This document shows, in pieces, positions 41,228-50,211 of a stretch of 64,000 nucleotides of DNA (position 1 is the first letter of the stretch; the number at the start of each line of letters is the position of its first letter). The notes below the pieces were generated by a model. That model ran no database searches and had not been told where the DNA came from. It worked only from the letters and a program-made list of their open reading frames with translations. Position numbers and translations under genes: made by a program. The DNA is taken from the NCBI GenBank assembly GCA_947503835.1, contig CANNFM010000015.1, positions 62,001-126,000 on the forward strand, in the 5' to 3' direction. The stretch is from an uncultured Aquimarina sp. Its GTDB lineage: Bacteria > Bacteroidota > Bacteroidia > Flavobacteriales > Flavobacteriaceae.

Positions 41228-41794
41228 TTATTTTCCTTGTAAAGCTGCTATTAAGTCTGCTTTCTTCATTGAAGAAATTCCAGAAATTCCTTTAGCTTTA
41301 GCTAAATCTTTTAATTCAGCTACTGTTTTAGCACTTAAATCTTCAGTACTTGCTTTAGGCTTAGCTTCTTTCTTAGGAGCTGATGCTTTTGTTTCTGCCT
41401 TTGGAGCAGCCACTTTTGCTTCTTTTTCAACTTTTGGCTCAGCTTTTTTAGCTGCTGCCTTAGGAGCCGCTTTTTTAGCTCCAGAAGTTACAATGCTTTC
41501 AATAACAATTTCTGTAAGAGATTGACGGTGACCATTTTTAACACGGTATCCTTTACGTCTCTTTTTCTTGAAAACAATAACTTTATCACCTTTTAGATGT
41601 CTCGTGATTTTTGCTCCTACTTGAGCTCCATCTATAGCTGGGGCGCCTAAAGTAACTTTATCTCCATCTGCTGCAAGAAGAACTTTATCAAAAGACACTT
41701 TGTCTCCTTCTTCTCCTGCTAAACGATGAACAAATACTTTTTGGTCTTTCGCAACCTTAAATTGCTGCCCTGCTATCTCTACAATTGCGTACAT
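41228..41794 (-). CDS. rplU: Ribosomal protein bL21 with C-terminal extension
   Basis: Residues 1-103 are standard bL21 (MYAIVEIAGQQFKVAKDQKV ... KKKRRKGYRVKNGHRQ). A Lys/Ala/Pro/Glu-rich linker of about 45 residues follows, and then a Rho_N/HeH-like helical domain (LSAKTVAELKDLAKAKGISG, SSMKKADLIAALQGK). The family norm is about 103 residues; here it is 188. The extension may bind RNA or the ribosome surface. Extensions of this sort occur in other Bacteroidota. Confidence 0.95.
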   Translation of the reverse strand: MYAIVEIAGQQFKVAKDQKVFVHRLAGEEGDKVSFDKVLLAADGDKVTLGAPAIDGAQVGAKITRHLKGDKVIVFKKKRRKGYRVKNGHRQSLTEIVIESIVTSGAKKAAPKAAAKKAEPKVEKEAKVAAPKAETKASAPKKEAKPKASTEDLSAKTVAELKDLAKAKGISGISSMKKADLIAALQGK

Positions 41795-41860
41795 AGCGTA
41801 ACGTTTAATTAATTATTTTTTAAATAAAAGAACTACACCTATTTTCTCAATAGGCGGGTG

Positions 41861-41891
41861 CAAATATACTGCTAATTAATTAACTGACAAA
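41861..41891 (-). promoter_or_regulatory. Promoter of rplU-rpmA
   Basis: On the minus strand TTTG (41891-41888), a 19-nt spacer and TATATTTG (41868-41861) give a full match to the Bacteroidota -33/-7 consensus. The start would be about 60 nt before the rplU ATG. Confidence 0.8.
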
Positions 41892-41895
41892 TATT

Positions 41896-42369
41896 TTACG
41901 CTTCTATAGGTGGAGAATTATGATTTTTTTTTGGATTCCAACTTTCTTTGAACAATTGCATAAAAGATAGGGTAAGTACAAATGTGGTGGCAAAACCCAT
42001 AATTGCAGCAATAAACACAACAATACCAACGCCTACATGATAATGAGAACTCCAATTAGCCAACATTTCTGGCAAAAAGTTAGTATTAATATTGGTTACG
42101 TAAATTGCAAAGAAAATGGTAAAAATAATAGTAGCATTAAATCCTGTAAAAAGGCCTGCCATAAATCCTTTTTGATAATTAAAATCACTCCCTTTTTCTT
42201 TCTTATAGTTTTTCATTGACATATACAGACCAAATGCAACAATAACACCATTACCTAAACTAAAAACAGGATTGGTTTGAACCCCAATTAAAGAAAGAAT
42301 TAAAAAATATAGAATTAGTCCAACAGCAATCAAGACTCCGTATTTAACAGGAATAGTCGATTTTCTCAT
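41896..42369 (-). CDS. DUF4199 family membrane protein
   Basis: A 157-residue protein with four membrane helices (about 10-28, 32-48, 70-92, 108-132). The pattern MSMKNYKKEKGSDFNYQKGF followed by MAGLFTGFNATIIFTIFFAI is typical of DUF4199 in Bacteroidota. Function unknown. The rplU promoter lies at its 3' end. Confidence 0.8.
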   Translation of the reverse strand: MRKSTIPVKYGVLIAVGLILYFLILSLIGVQTNPVFSLGNGVIVAFGLYMSMKNYKKEKGSDFNYQKGFMAGLFTGFNATIIFTIFFAIYVTNINTNFLPEMLANWSSHYHVGVGIVVFIAAIMGFATTFVLTLSFMQLFKESWNPKKNHNSPPIEA

Positions 42370-42465
42370 AATTTCTATCTTTAAGATTCTTACTTAAAAG
42401 TATGAAAATTAAGAGTTTATTAACCTTAAAAGCTTGTTAATTTATCATTTACAGGGTTTTATCTT

Positions 42466-43341
42466 TTACCGATTTTTATTGGTAAGTGATACTCCAAAAA
42501 TGATAACTCCAGATGCCAACAACTGGTATAATGAGAACTTTTCTCCATCCCATAAACCCCAAATCAATGCTATAATAGGCATAACATAAGTAACAGAACT
42601 TGCAAACACAGGTGTACTTATCTGTACGAGCTTATTAAACATTATCTTAGCAATGCCGGTTCCTACCACAGCTAATAATGCCATATACATGATACTAATC
42701 TGTACAATTTCGTCTGAGGTTATTTGTAAGGCAAAAAAATCAGAAAAATAAAGCACAATCAATGCGGGGATTACCAGAACAATAAAATTACCATTGGCAA
42801 TTGCCATAGGTGAGATATGTTGCAAATAGCGTTTAATGATATTTACATTAATCCCATAACCAAAAGTGGCAATAATAACTAAAAAAGCATATCTGTAATT
42901 CTGATCCGGATTTATCATCGATCCCTCCCAAATTAAGCCTACACTTCCAATCAATCCAACAATAACACCTATAAGTTGATTCTTATTAAAGCGAATTGAA
43001 AATAGTATAATTCCTAAAACAAATGTAATCAATGGGGTCATAGAATTAAGTATCGATGTAATCCCGCTATCGATCTCGGTTTCTGCAAAGGCAAATAAAA
43101 ACGCTGGAATAAAAGTTCCAACAAAACCCGAAATAGCAATCCACTTCCATTCATTTCCCTTAATAGTTTTTATACTTCTAAAACCTATTGAAAATAGAAA
43201 CATCGCGGCAAATGTTGTTCTTAATGCTCCCAATTGCATTGGAGTAAGGCCAATAAGTGATTTTTTAATTAGAATAAACGAACTACCCCATACCAACGAT
43301 AGTATCGCCAGATATATCCATTTTAGTTTTGTGTTTTGCAT
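42466..43341 (-). CDS. EamA/DMT-family transporter
   Basis: A 291-residue protein with ten membrane helices in two EamA repeats (LAILSLVWGSSFILIKKSL at the start, GYGINVNIIKRYLQHISPM in the second half). Members export amino acids or metabolites; the substrate is not inferable. It stands alone between DUF4199 and gldD. Confidence 0.9.
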   Translation of the reverse strand: MQNTKLKWIYLAILSLVWGSSFILIKKSLIGLTPMQLGALRTTFAAMFLFSIGFRSIKTIKGNEWKWIAISGFVGTFIPAFLFAFAETEIDSGITSILNSMTPLITFVLGIILFSIRFNKNQLIGVIVGLIGSVGLIWEGSMINPDQNYRYAFLVIIATFGYGINVNIIKRYLQHISPMAIANGNFIVLVIPALIVLYFSDFFALQITSDEIVQISIMYMALLAVVGTGIAKIMFNKLVQISTPVFASSVTYVMPIIALIWGLWDGEKFSLYQLLASGVIIFGVSLTNKNR

Positions 43342-43422
43342 TTCCCTTTATTAAAATGCAAAAGTGATAAAATTATAAAAGCGTAAAACAATTTTAGAAG
43401 AAAATTAACTACAAATTGAAAG

Positions 43423-43992
43423 TTATTCTTTCCAATGCAGTGTTTCTATCAGATGCTTTATATCATTCCGTAAATAATTTGCTGCAGGTAGTATAGAATC
43501 ATAGTTAGGTTTTACTTTAAAATATATAGAACCAACTAGAAAATGATCAAGGCTATCTGTGACATAAAACTGAGAAGGAGAAGCTGCGTTACCAGATACC
43601 TTATAAATCATCCCATATACCTTTTTTTCGGCATTGATGTATTCTTCAGGCTTAATTCCGTCTGCCTTGATAAAATGTTCCTGTGTGAGGTTTTGAGCAT
43701 CCCTTAAAAGTGAATCAAGATTATTATGTACCCTATAGTAAGAAAGATACAAGGTTGCTTTCATATTATTATACTCTAGGTTGTACCAACATGCTTTATT
43801 TCTTCGGGCTTTTTGAAGCTCTGAGAGTTCGTTTTTCTCAAAAGAATAAGGACAAGGTAATGATACCTCTTTGTAATCCGGAGTCGGGTAACTTAATCGC
43901 AACATTCCTTCGGGCTTAGGAAGAATCTCTCCCCTGCATGAAAAGAATAATGTAGTACCAACTAATAAAAGGAGTCTAAATATTTTTTTCAT
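43423..43992 (-). CDS. gldD: Gliding motility lipoprotein GldD
   Basis: A 189-residue lipoprotein; lipobox LFFSCRG with Cys19. Blocks LPKPEGMLRLSYPTPDY and CPYSFEKNELSEL identify GldD, which is needed for gliding and for T9SS function in Flavobacterium johnsoniae. Its start overlaps gldE by 17 nt, so the pair is translated together. Confidence 0.94.
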   Translation of the reverse strand: MKKIFRLLLLVGTTLFFSCRGEILPKPEGMLRLSYPTPDYKEVSLPCPYSFEKNELSELQKARRNKACWYNLEYNNMKATLYLSYYRVHNNLDSLLRDAQNLTQEHFIKADGIKPEEYINAEKKVYGMIYKVSGNAASPSQFYVTDSLDHFLVGSIYFKVKPNYDSILPAANYLRNDIKHLIETLHWKE

Positions 43993-45304
43993 GAATGGTT
44001 AATTTGACTTGTTTTATTCTTTTATTATCTAATGATTCAACCTTAAACAAGTATTTTCCTAATGTAATCATTTCTCCACGTTTTGGAAAACTTCCTGAAA
44101 TCTCGAGCAAAAGACCAGCTATGGTTTCTGCTTCTCCTTTGCTGTTTTCAAAAATATCATTGTTTTCGAGTTTTAAGACTTTATAAAAATCTTTTAAGGC
44201 TGTTCTTCCTTCGAAAACATAATTATTATCATCTAATTTTGAGAAAATCAGATCCTCATCATCAAATTCATCACTAATATCACCCACAATTTCTTCAATA
44301 ATATCCTCTAGAGAAATTAATCCGCTCGTACCTCCATATTCATCTACTACAATAGCTAAGTGATTCTTTTTATCTTTAAAATCGTTTAATAAATCATCTA
44401 GCTTTTTGTTCTCTGGCACAAAATAGGGCTCTCTAAGCAAACCTATCCAGTCAAAATCAGTTGTATTAACATAGGGTAAAAGATCTTTTACATACAAGAT
44501 ACCTGTTACCTTATCAATACTTTCTTCATAAACCGGAATTCGAGAATACCCGTTTGTTATAATTTCGGGAAGAATTTCTTTATACGATGCTTCACAATTG
44601 ATTGCAAAGATATCAATACGAGGTCTCATTACTTGTTTGGTGTCTGTATTTCCGAAAGACACAATACCTTCAAGTATTTTTTTTTCTTCTACAGTAGTAT
44701 CCTTATCTGATGTTAATTCTAATGCTTGTGATAATTGATCAACACTTAGATTAGATTTCTGTTTTCCTAATCGATTATGAATTCTTATCGTCACTCTTCT
44801 CATGGGCAAGCTAATGGGTGTGATTATCCAATCCAATACACCTAGTGGCTTTGCCATAAACTTAGCAAATTTCACCCTGTTTCTACTTGCATATATTTTG
44901 GGCAAAATTTCTCCAAAAAGCAAGATTAAAAATGCTGCAACACCAACTTCTACAACAAATCTTACATTAATCCAACCTAACCAAACATAATCGAGACTTT
45001 TAAAATAGACTTCTCCTAGAGTATCAAAAAGTAAAACTATAGCAATATTGATGAAATTATTGGCCACTAATATTGTTGCTAGCAATTTTTTAGGATTACC
45101 AAGTAGTTTAGCAACAATCCTAAGGTTTTTAGATGAATTTTCTTCATCCTTAAGATCCGTTGGCGTTAATGAAAATAAAGCTACCTCACTACCCGATATA
45201 AGTGCCGAAAAAATCAGCAATATGATTAGCAATACCAAGTTAATGGTTTGTGCAATATCAAATACTAATAATAAAATAAATAAAGGTTCGGGATCAGGGT
45301 CCAA
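43976..45304 (-). CDS. gldE: Gliding motility-associated protein GldE (CNNM/CBS)
   Basis: A 442-residue protein: N-terminal CNNM (DUF21) membrane domain with about four helices (NLVLLIILLIFSALISGSEV), two CBS domains (VMRPRIDIFAI, GLISLEDIIEEIVGDISDEF) and a C-terminal CorC/HlyC domain (YVFEGRTALKDFYKVL). In flavobacteria the copy between ssb and gldD is GldE. It may transport divalent cations like other CNNM proteins. Confidence 0.94.
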   Translation of the reverse strand: MDPDPEPLFILLLVFDIAQTINLVLLIILLIFSALISGSEVALFSLTPTDLKDEENSSKNLRIVAKLLGNPKKLLATILVANNFINIAIVLLFDTLGEVYFKSLDYVWLGWINVRFVVEVGVAAFLILLFGEILPKIYASRNRVKFAKFMAKPLGVLDWIITPISLPMRRVTIRIHNRLGKQKSNLSVDQLSQALELTSDKDTTVEEKKILEGIVSFGNTDTKQVMRPRIDIFAINCEASYKEILPEIITNGYSRIPVYEESIDKVTGILYVKDLLPYVNTTDFDWIGLLREPYFVPENKKLDDLLNDFKDKKNHLAIVVDEYGGTSGLISLEDIIEEIVGDISDEFDDEDLIFSKLDDNNYVFEGRTALKDFYKVLKLENNDIFENSKGEAETIAGLLLEISGSFPKRGEMITLGKYLFKVESLDNKRIKQVKLTIHEKNI

Positions 45305-45328
45305 ATTGTATTGGTTTAGTTAAACATA

Positions 45329-45787
45329 TCAGAACGGAAGATCATCTTCTTCTGTGTCTGGTGATACCGGAGCCACCGGCTTTGGATCAGTTACCGGAGC
45401 ACTTGCTTGCGGCTTGTTTTGAGTAACAGACTCAGAGGGCTGAGACTCATTTTTGGGCGTTAGAAAAGTAAAATCTGTACATTGGATCTCGGTACTGTAC
45501 CGATCTTTACCTTGCTCATCTTGCCATTTTCTCGTTTTAAGACGGCCTTCAATATAAATTTTATCTCCTTTATTAAGATATTTTTCGCAAATTTCGGCTG
45601 CCTTATTTCTAACCACAATATTATGCCACTCTGTAGTGGTTACTCTCTCATTCGTACTCTTATTAACGTAAGAATCATTGGTCGCCAGTGGAAATCTTCC
45701 AATGCACCCGCCACCTTCAAACCAATGCATCTTTACCTCATCACCCGTGTGCCCTATAAGCATTACTTTGTTTAGTGTTCCAGTCAT
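45329..45787 (-). CDS. ssb: Single-stranded DNA-binding protein
   Basis: A 152-residue SSB with an OB fold (NKVMLIGHTGDEVKMHWFEG, YIEGRLKTRKWQDEQGKDRY), a Pro/Ser/Gln-rich linker and the C-terminal partner-binding tail EEDDLPF. It follows mutY and precedes gldE, the usual flavobacterial order. The first codons differ from the common MxxxVNKVxLIGNLGxDPE form only slightly. The 240-bp spacer to mutY holds no gene. Confidence 0.96.
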   Translation of the reverse strand: MTGTLNKVMLIGHTGDEVKMHWFEGGGCIGRFPLATNDSYVNKSTNERVTTTEWHNIVVRNKAAEICEKYLNKGDKIYIEGRLKTRKWQDEQGKDRYSTEIQCTDFTFLTPKNESQPSESVTQNKPQASAPVTDPKPVAPVSPDTEEDDLPF

Positions 45788-46025
45788 AATTAATTATAAT
45801 TTAAAGTTGTAAAGAAATAATAAATCATAGAGAATAACGCTATCTCTTGTATCTTATTTCTTAACAACTTTGTTTATAGTAAATGTAATAAAAAAATGAC
45901 AAAGATATTATTCTCAACCCACCCTTAACGCATGCTCTAAACAATTAAAACAGATATTAGATATCACTCTCTAACAGGATCACTTCTAACTTAGTAATTT
46001 CAGTTTAAATTTTGAAATCAGAGCC

Positions 46026-47078
46026 TTACTTAAAAAACTCATCTATAAAATTACCTAATAAGATAGGAACCGGATAATTATGCGCCTCTGTAAAATCAAT
46101 AATTTTTTGAGGGCTTATAATTTTCGGAGGAACATCTACCTTCACAATATAAAACCTGGTATGTAAATGTTGATGAGATAACTTATGCACTATTGCCTCT
46201 TTTTTATAGGGCGTAATCTCATACTCAGAACCATTTACCATTTCTTGAAAGACAGCATTAGAAACTATAGCATCGGTATCATTTTCTTCTCCTTCTATTA
46301 ACGGAAACTCGTACAACCCTTTCCATATCCCGCTACCCATTCGCTGTTGCAGTATGGTTTGGCTATTATCAATAGAATATACTATATAATTAAAATGTCT
46401 TATTTTAATTTTCAGCTTTTTGGTTTTTACCGGTAAAGATTCTATCCATCCATTTTTTAGGCTTTCACAACCATCATTAAGAGGACATACTATGCAATAT
46501 GGATTCTTAGGCTTGCATTGCAACGCTCCGAACTCCATAATTGCCTGATTATAATCGGCAGGTTCTTCATGATCCATGAGTTCTATAGCTAATTCCTTAA
46601 ATTCTCGTATTCCTTTCGTACTATTAATAGGAGTCTTAATTCCAAAATACCTTGATAATACACGATACACATTTCCATCTACCACAGGAACCGCTTCTTT
46701 ATAACATATAGATGCTATTGCGCTTGCTGTATAATCACCAACTCCTTTCAATTTTAATAAATCTTTATACGTAGAAGGAAAAATTCCGTTTAGCTCATTG
46801 GCCACATACTTTGCTGTTGTATGTAAGTTCCTGGCCCTTGAATAATAGCCTAATCCTTGCCATAATTTTAAAACTTCATCTTCACTCGCATTAGCCAAAT
46901 CAAAAACTGTAGGAAAAGTTTCTATAAACGCTAAATAATAGGGTAATCCTTGCGCTACTCTAGTCTGTTGAAGTATAATTTCACTTAGCCAAATGTGGTA
47001 AGGGTTTTTAGTTTCTCTCCATGGCATCGTTCTTTTGTTTTGTAAGTACCACGTAATGAGTTTTTTAGAAAATTTCAT
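46026..47078 (-). CDS. mutY: A/G-specific adenine glycosylase MutY
   Basis: MutY removes adenine mispaired with 8-oxoguanine. The 350-residue protein has MPWRETKNPYHIWLSEIILQ (catalytic Glu), the helix-hairpin-helix LLKLKGVGDYTASAIASI with VDGNVYRVLSRYF (catalytic Asp), the iron-sulfur cluster CKPKNPYCIVCPLNDGC and a C-terminal Nudix-like domain. It is divergent from the HU gene. Confidence 0.96.
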   Translation of the reverse strand: MKFSKKLITWYLQNKRTMPWRETKNPYHIWLSEIILQQTRVAQGLPYYLAFIETFPTVFDLANASEDEVLKLWQGLGYYSRARNLHTTAKYVANELNGIFPSTYKDLLKLKGVGDYTASAIASICYKEAVPVVDGNVYRVLSRYFGIKTPINSTKGIREFKELAIELMDHEEPADYNQAIMEFGALQCKPKNPYCIVCPLNDGCESLKNGWIESLPVKTKKLKIKIRHFNYIVYSIDNSQTILQQRMGSGIWKGLYEFPLIEGEENDTDAIVSNAVFQEMVNGSEYEITPYKKEAIVHKLSHQHLHTRFYIVKVDVPPKIISPQKIIDFTEAHNYPVPILLGNFIDEFFK

Positions 47079-47137
47079 AACAAAATTATAAGTTTTGTAA
47101 AATTAAATGTTTAAAGATGATAATTTCATCTTAAGTA

Positions 47138-47169
47138 TTGATTTTTTGGATTTTAAATTCTTATATTTG
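47138..47169 (+). promoter_or_regulatory. Promoter of the HU gene
   Basis: TTG at 47138-47140, 21 nt, then TATATTTG at 47162-47169; both match the Bacteroidota -33/-7 consensus. The leader is about 32 nt. Confidence 0.72.
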
Positions 47170-47208
47170 CCCCCTTGAAAATTTAAAAACCCCTAAATAG
47201 GAATTATA

Positions 47209-47499
47209 ATGACTAAAGCAGATATTGTAGCAAGAATTTCAGAAAAGCTAGGAATTGAAAAAGGAGATGTTCAGGCAACTGTTGAAACATTTATGGAAGA
47301 AGTAAAAAACTCTCTAGAGAGTGGAGATAATGTATACCTTAGAGGATTCGGTAGCTTCATCATCAAAACTAGAGCAGAGAAAACTGGACGTAATATTTCT
47401 AAAAATACTACGATAAAGATCCCTGCACATAATATACCGGCATTTAAGCCTGCAAAAATATTTGTAGAAGGTGTAAAAACTAATGTAGAAGTAAAATAA
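47209..47499 (+). CDS. HU/IHF-family DNA-binding protein
   Basis: A 96-residue nucleoid protein with the HU signature: MTKADIVARISEKLGIEKGD, VYLRGFGSFIIKTRAEKTGR (GFGSF block), ending in IPAHNIPAFKPAKIF. It bends and wraps DNA as a dimer. It is followed by the 29-residue basic gene and RNase G, an order found across flavobacteria. Confidence 0.96.
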   Translation: MTKADIVARISEKLGIEKGDVQATVETFMEEVKNSLESGDNVYLRGFGSFIIKTRAEKTGRNISKNTTIKIPAHNIPAFKPAKIFVEGVKTNVEVK

Positions 47500-47528
47500 T
47501 ATAATAACAATAAATAAATAATTACACT

Positions 47529-47618
47529 ATGCCAAGTGGTAAAAAACGTAAAAGACACAAGGTAGCTACGCACAAGCGTAAAAAGAGAAGAAGAGCCAAT
47601 CGCCACAAGAAAAAGTAG
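47529..47618 (+). CDS. 29-residue basic ribosomal-type protein (AURKAIP1/COX24-like)
   Basis: The ATG at 47529 opens a 29-codon frame: MPSGKKRKRHKVATHKRKKR, then RRANRHKKK. It is conserved in Bacteroidota and resembles the basic C-terminal domain (AURKAIP1/COX24, DUF1713) that in mitochondria is part of ribosomal protein mS38. A role as a small bacterial ribosomal protein is therefore likely. It lies 29 nt after the HU gene and its stop codon is within the terminator stem. Start codon and length match the conserved form I recall. Confidence 0.78.
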   Translation: MPSGKKRKRHKVATHKRKKRRRANRHKKK

Positions 47619-47639
47619 TTTTCTAACTACTTTTTTTGT
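47609..47639 (+). terminator. Terminator of the HU-small basic protein transcript
   Basis: Stem 'aaaaagtagtt' and 'aactacttttttt' around 'ttct'. The tag stop codon of the preceding gene is inside the left arm. Confidence 0.8.
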
Positions 47640-47770
47640 TTAAAAAGTTAAGTTCTTTGAAATCGAAATTTAGCCTAATATACTACCTATATAGTGGCTT
47701 TATTTCAATGGAATTACATAAATTCCTGTGAAAAATTTGTATAATCCATCTGTCTCGATAAGTTTTCGAG

Positions 47771-49330
47771 GTGGATAAAAATCTTATCAGAGTGAACAAA
47801 GAATTGATCATTAGATCTGGTTCCTCTACAGATTTTGCCTTATTAAAAGATGGAAAACTAATTGAATTACATAAGGAAGAAGATGATAGTAATTTTTCGG
47901 TAGGTGATATTTTTATCGCCAAAATCAGAAAATCTGTCCCAGGTTTAAACGCCGCATTTGTTAATGTAGGATATGAAAAAGATGCATTTTTGCATTATCA
48001 TGACCTTGGTCCTCAAGTATCTTCTTTACTTAAATTCATTAAACGTGTAAGCACAGGTAAATTAAAAAATTATTCTCTTAAGGATTTTCCTTTAGAGGAC
48101 GATATTGATAAACACGGTACAATTACCAATGTGTTAAAATCAAATCAATCACTACTTGTACAGATAGTGAAGGAACCCATATCTACCAAAGGCCCTCGAA
48201 TTAGCTCTGAGCTGTCGATCGCTGGAAGATATATTGTTTTAGTCCCTTTTTCAAATCGAATCTCTATTTCTCAAAAAATAGAATCTTCAGAAGAAAAGGA
48301 ACGTTTAAAAAGACTTGTAAAAAGTATAAAACCTAAAGGTTTCGGAATTATCGTACGTACGGTAGCAGAAGGCAAAAAAGTAGCAGAACTAGACAAAGAT
48401 TTGCAAAATCTAATCGGAAGATGGCAAAGCATGTGCAAAAAATTGTACAAAGCACATCATCCGTCAAAAGTATTAGGCGAAATGAATAGAGCATCTTCTA
48501 TACTAAGAGATGTTTTTAATGACTCCTTTACTTCTATCGTCGTTGATGACGAAGATTTGTGCAACAGAATTAAAGAGTATCTGCAAGAAATTGCACCCAA
48601 AAAAGAATCAATTGTAAAACTTCATGACCCTAAAGTACCTATTTTTGAAAAACATGGTATTGAACGGCAAATCAAAACAAGTTTTGGCAAGACGGTATCA
48701 ATGAGTAAGGGCGCTTATTTAGTTATCGAGCATACAGAAGCTATGCACGTAATTGATGTAAATAGCGGTAACCGATCTAACAAAGCCAAAAACCAGGAAG
48801 ATACTGCACTCGAAGTAAATTTAATCAGTGCAGCTGAAGTAGCACGCCAACTACGTCTAAGAGATATGGGTGGTATTATCGTGGTCGATTTTATAGACAT
48901 GAATAATGCCGATAACCGTAGAACACTCTTCAATCATTTAAGAGAAGAGATGAAAGACGATAGAGCGAAACATAAAATTTTACCGCCAAGTAAATTTGGC
49001 TTGATTCAAATCACGCGACAGCGTGTACGACCAGAAATGAATATCAAAACCAGTGAGGAAAATCCGAACGGAATAAATGGCGAGGTTGAGGCGCCTATAG
49101 TTTTGGTAGAAAAAATGAAAGTCGAATTAGAAAAATTAATTAAAAAAGACCATAAAAAGATCATGCTAAGTGCGCATCCTTTTATTGCAGCTTTTTTAAC
49201 AAAAGGATTTCCATCCACCCGATCGAAATGGTTTTTTGACCACAAAAGATGGGTTAAGATTGTACCTAGAGACGCTTACACGTATTTAGAATATCATTTT
49301 CACGATAAAAATGGTGAAATGATAAAGTAA
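47771..49330 (+). CDS. rng: Ribonuclease G
   Basis: A 519-residue RNase E/G family endoribonuclease. It has an S1-like N-terminal domain (VGDIFIAKIRKSVPGLNAAF), the catalytic block HVIDVNSGNRSNKAKNQEDT with the two Mg-binding Asp residues, and RDMGGIIVVDFIDMNNADNR. It matures rRNA and degrades mRNA. The start is a GTG at 47771 (VDKNLIRVNKEL), which fits the family N-terminus; no ATG is closer. Confidence 0.95.
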   Translation: MDKNLIRVNKELIIRSGSSTDFALLKDGKLIELHKEEDDSNFSVGDIFIAKIRKSVPGLNAAFVNVGYEKDAFLHYHDLGPQVSSLLKFIKRVSTGKLKNYSLKDFPLEDDIDKHGTITNVLKSNQSLLVQIVKEPISTKGPRISSELSIAGRYIVLVPFSNRISISQKIESSEEKERLKRLVKSIKPKGFGIIVRTVAEGKKVAELDKDLQNLIGRWQSMCKKLYKAHHPSKVLGEMNRASSILRDVFNDSFTSIVVDDEDLCNRIKEYLQEIAPKKESIVKLHDPKVPIFEKHGIERQIKTSFGKTVSMSKGAYLVIEHTEAMHVIDVNSGNRSNKAKNQEDTALEVNLISAAEVARQLRLRDMGGIIVVDFIDMNNADNRRTLFNHLREEMKDDRAKHKILPPSKFGLIQITRQRVRPEMNIKTSEENPNGINGEVEAPIVLVEKMKVELEKLIKKDHKKIMLSAHPFIAAFLTKGFPSTRSKWFFDHKRWVKIVPRDAYTYLEYHFHDKNGEMIK

Positions 49331-49332
49331 AT

Positions 49333-49365
49333 AAAAACCCGGTTCTTAACAGAACTGGGTTTTTT
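49333..49365 (+). terminator. Terminator of rng
   Basis: Stem 'aaacccggttc' and 'gaactgggttt' around a six-base loop, then a T run. Confidence 0.85.
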
Positions 49366-49439
49366 TGTTTTATGCACTTCCTCTTCAAATCCTATTCTAC
49401 AAAAATTGTCAAAATAATATTCCCAGTCTCAAAAAATGA

Positions 49440-49650
49440 AACTGGCATGTGGTATCCTTGCACTATAAATGATCAATTCATTTATAATTGTAGTTAGTCA
49501 TTAGCTTAGCAAAAGGAACAATATTTAATAACAAGCCTAGGGGTAGGCAAAATCAAAATTGGGCCCCGATGCAATAATGACAACCATTAATTTAGTTAGT
49601 TGAGTTTGTAGATTCCTCTGCCTTTCGGGTAGAGGAATTTAACAACATGC
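49440..49650. other. Gene-free spacer with a series of hairpins, possible structured RNA
   Basis: Between rng and recX about 360 bases hold no gene. Three stable hairpins follow one another: 'ataaatga' against 'tcatttat' (49465-49485), 'gccta-gggg-taggc' (49535-49548) and 'attcctctg-cc' against 'gg-gtagaggaat' (49612-49638). The third is a strong stem-loop but is followed by only a short T stretch. The series looks like a folded RNA of about 200 nt; I recognise no Rfam class, and strand is not known. Confidence 0.3.
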
Positions 49651-49715
49651 CAAAACATTATAAAACAGCACTAAAATTGATATTCGTAGAGCACTACACT
49701 AACAAAAAAGGTTTT

Positions 49716-49723
49716 TATCTTTG
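49716..49723 (+). promoter_or_regulatory. -7 element immediately upstream of recX
   Basis: TATCTTTG (TAnnTTTG) ends six bases before the recX ATG at 49729. A transcript from it would start at or next to the ATG, that is, with no leader. Confidence 0.5.
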
Positions 49724-49728
49724 CTCTA

Positions 49729-50211
49729 ATGTATAAATCGCCTCAACAATCTATAACTCTTACAGAAGCCATCAAAAAAATGGAGCGCTACTGTGCTTAT
49801 CAAGAAAGATGTCATAAGGATATAGAAGACAAGCTTTATACTATGAAGTTGATCCCTGAGGCCAAAGAGAAAATCATCTTACACCTCTTAGAATATAATT
49901 TTCTTAATGAAGAGCGATTTGCAAAAAGTTATGCCCGTGGAAAATTTAATATCAAAAAATGGGGGAAACAACGAATCATAAGAGAACTAAAATATAGAGG
50001 AATCTCTAAGTACAATTTAAAAACGGCATTAAAAGAAATCTCAGAAAAAGAGTACCTAGAGACCTTTCATAAACTTGCAGAGAAGAAACACGATTCTATC
50101 AAAGAAATAGACAAGAACAAAAAGCGAAAAAAACTAGCAGACTATCTCTTATACAGAGGCTGGGAAACTAACTTAGTTTATGAAAAAGTAAATGAGCTTA
50201 TTTCTTTTTAA
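49729..50211 (+). CDS. recX: Regulatory protein RecX
   Basis: A 160-residue helical protein of the RecX family, which limits RecA filament growth. Blocks AIKKMERYCAYQERCHKDIE, LLEYNFLNEERFAKSYARGK and KWGKQRIIRELKYRGISKYN are typical tandem three-helix repeats. It converges with the cupin gene, overlapping by 4 bp. Confidence 0.92.
   Translation: MYKSPQQSITLTEAIKKMERYCAYQERCHKDIEDKLYTMKLIPEAKEKIILHLLEYNFLNEERFAKSYARGKFNIKKWGKQRIIRELKYRGISKYNLKTALKEISEKEYLETFHKLAEKKHDSIKEIDKNKKRKKLADYLLYRGWETNLVYEKVNELISF

Noticed and set aside
49440..49650. tmRNA, SRP RNA or RNase P RNA in the rng-recX spacer
   Set aside because: None of the diagnostic sequences (tRNA-like ends with a tag frame, the SRP GGAA/tetraloop core, or the RNase P GAAAGUCCGGG block) is present.
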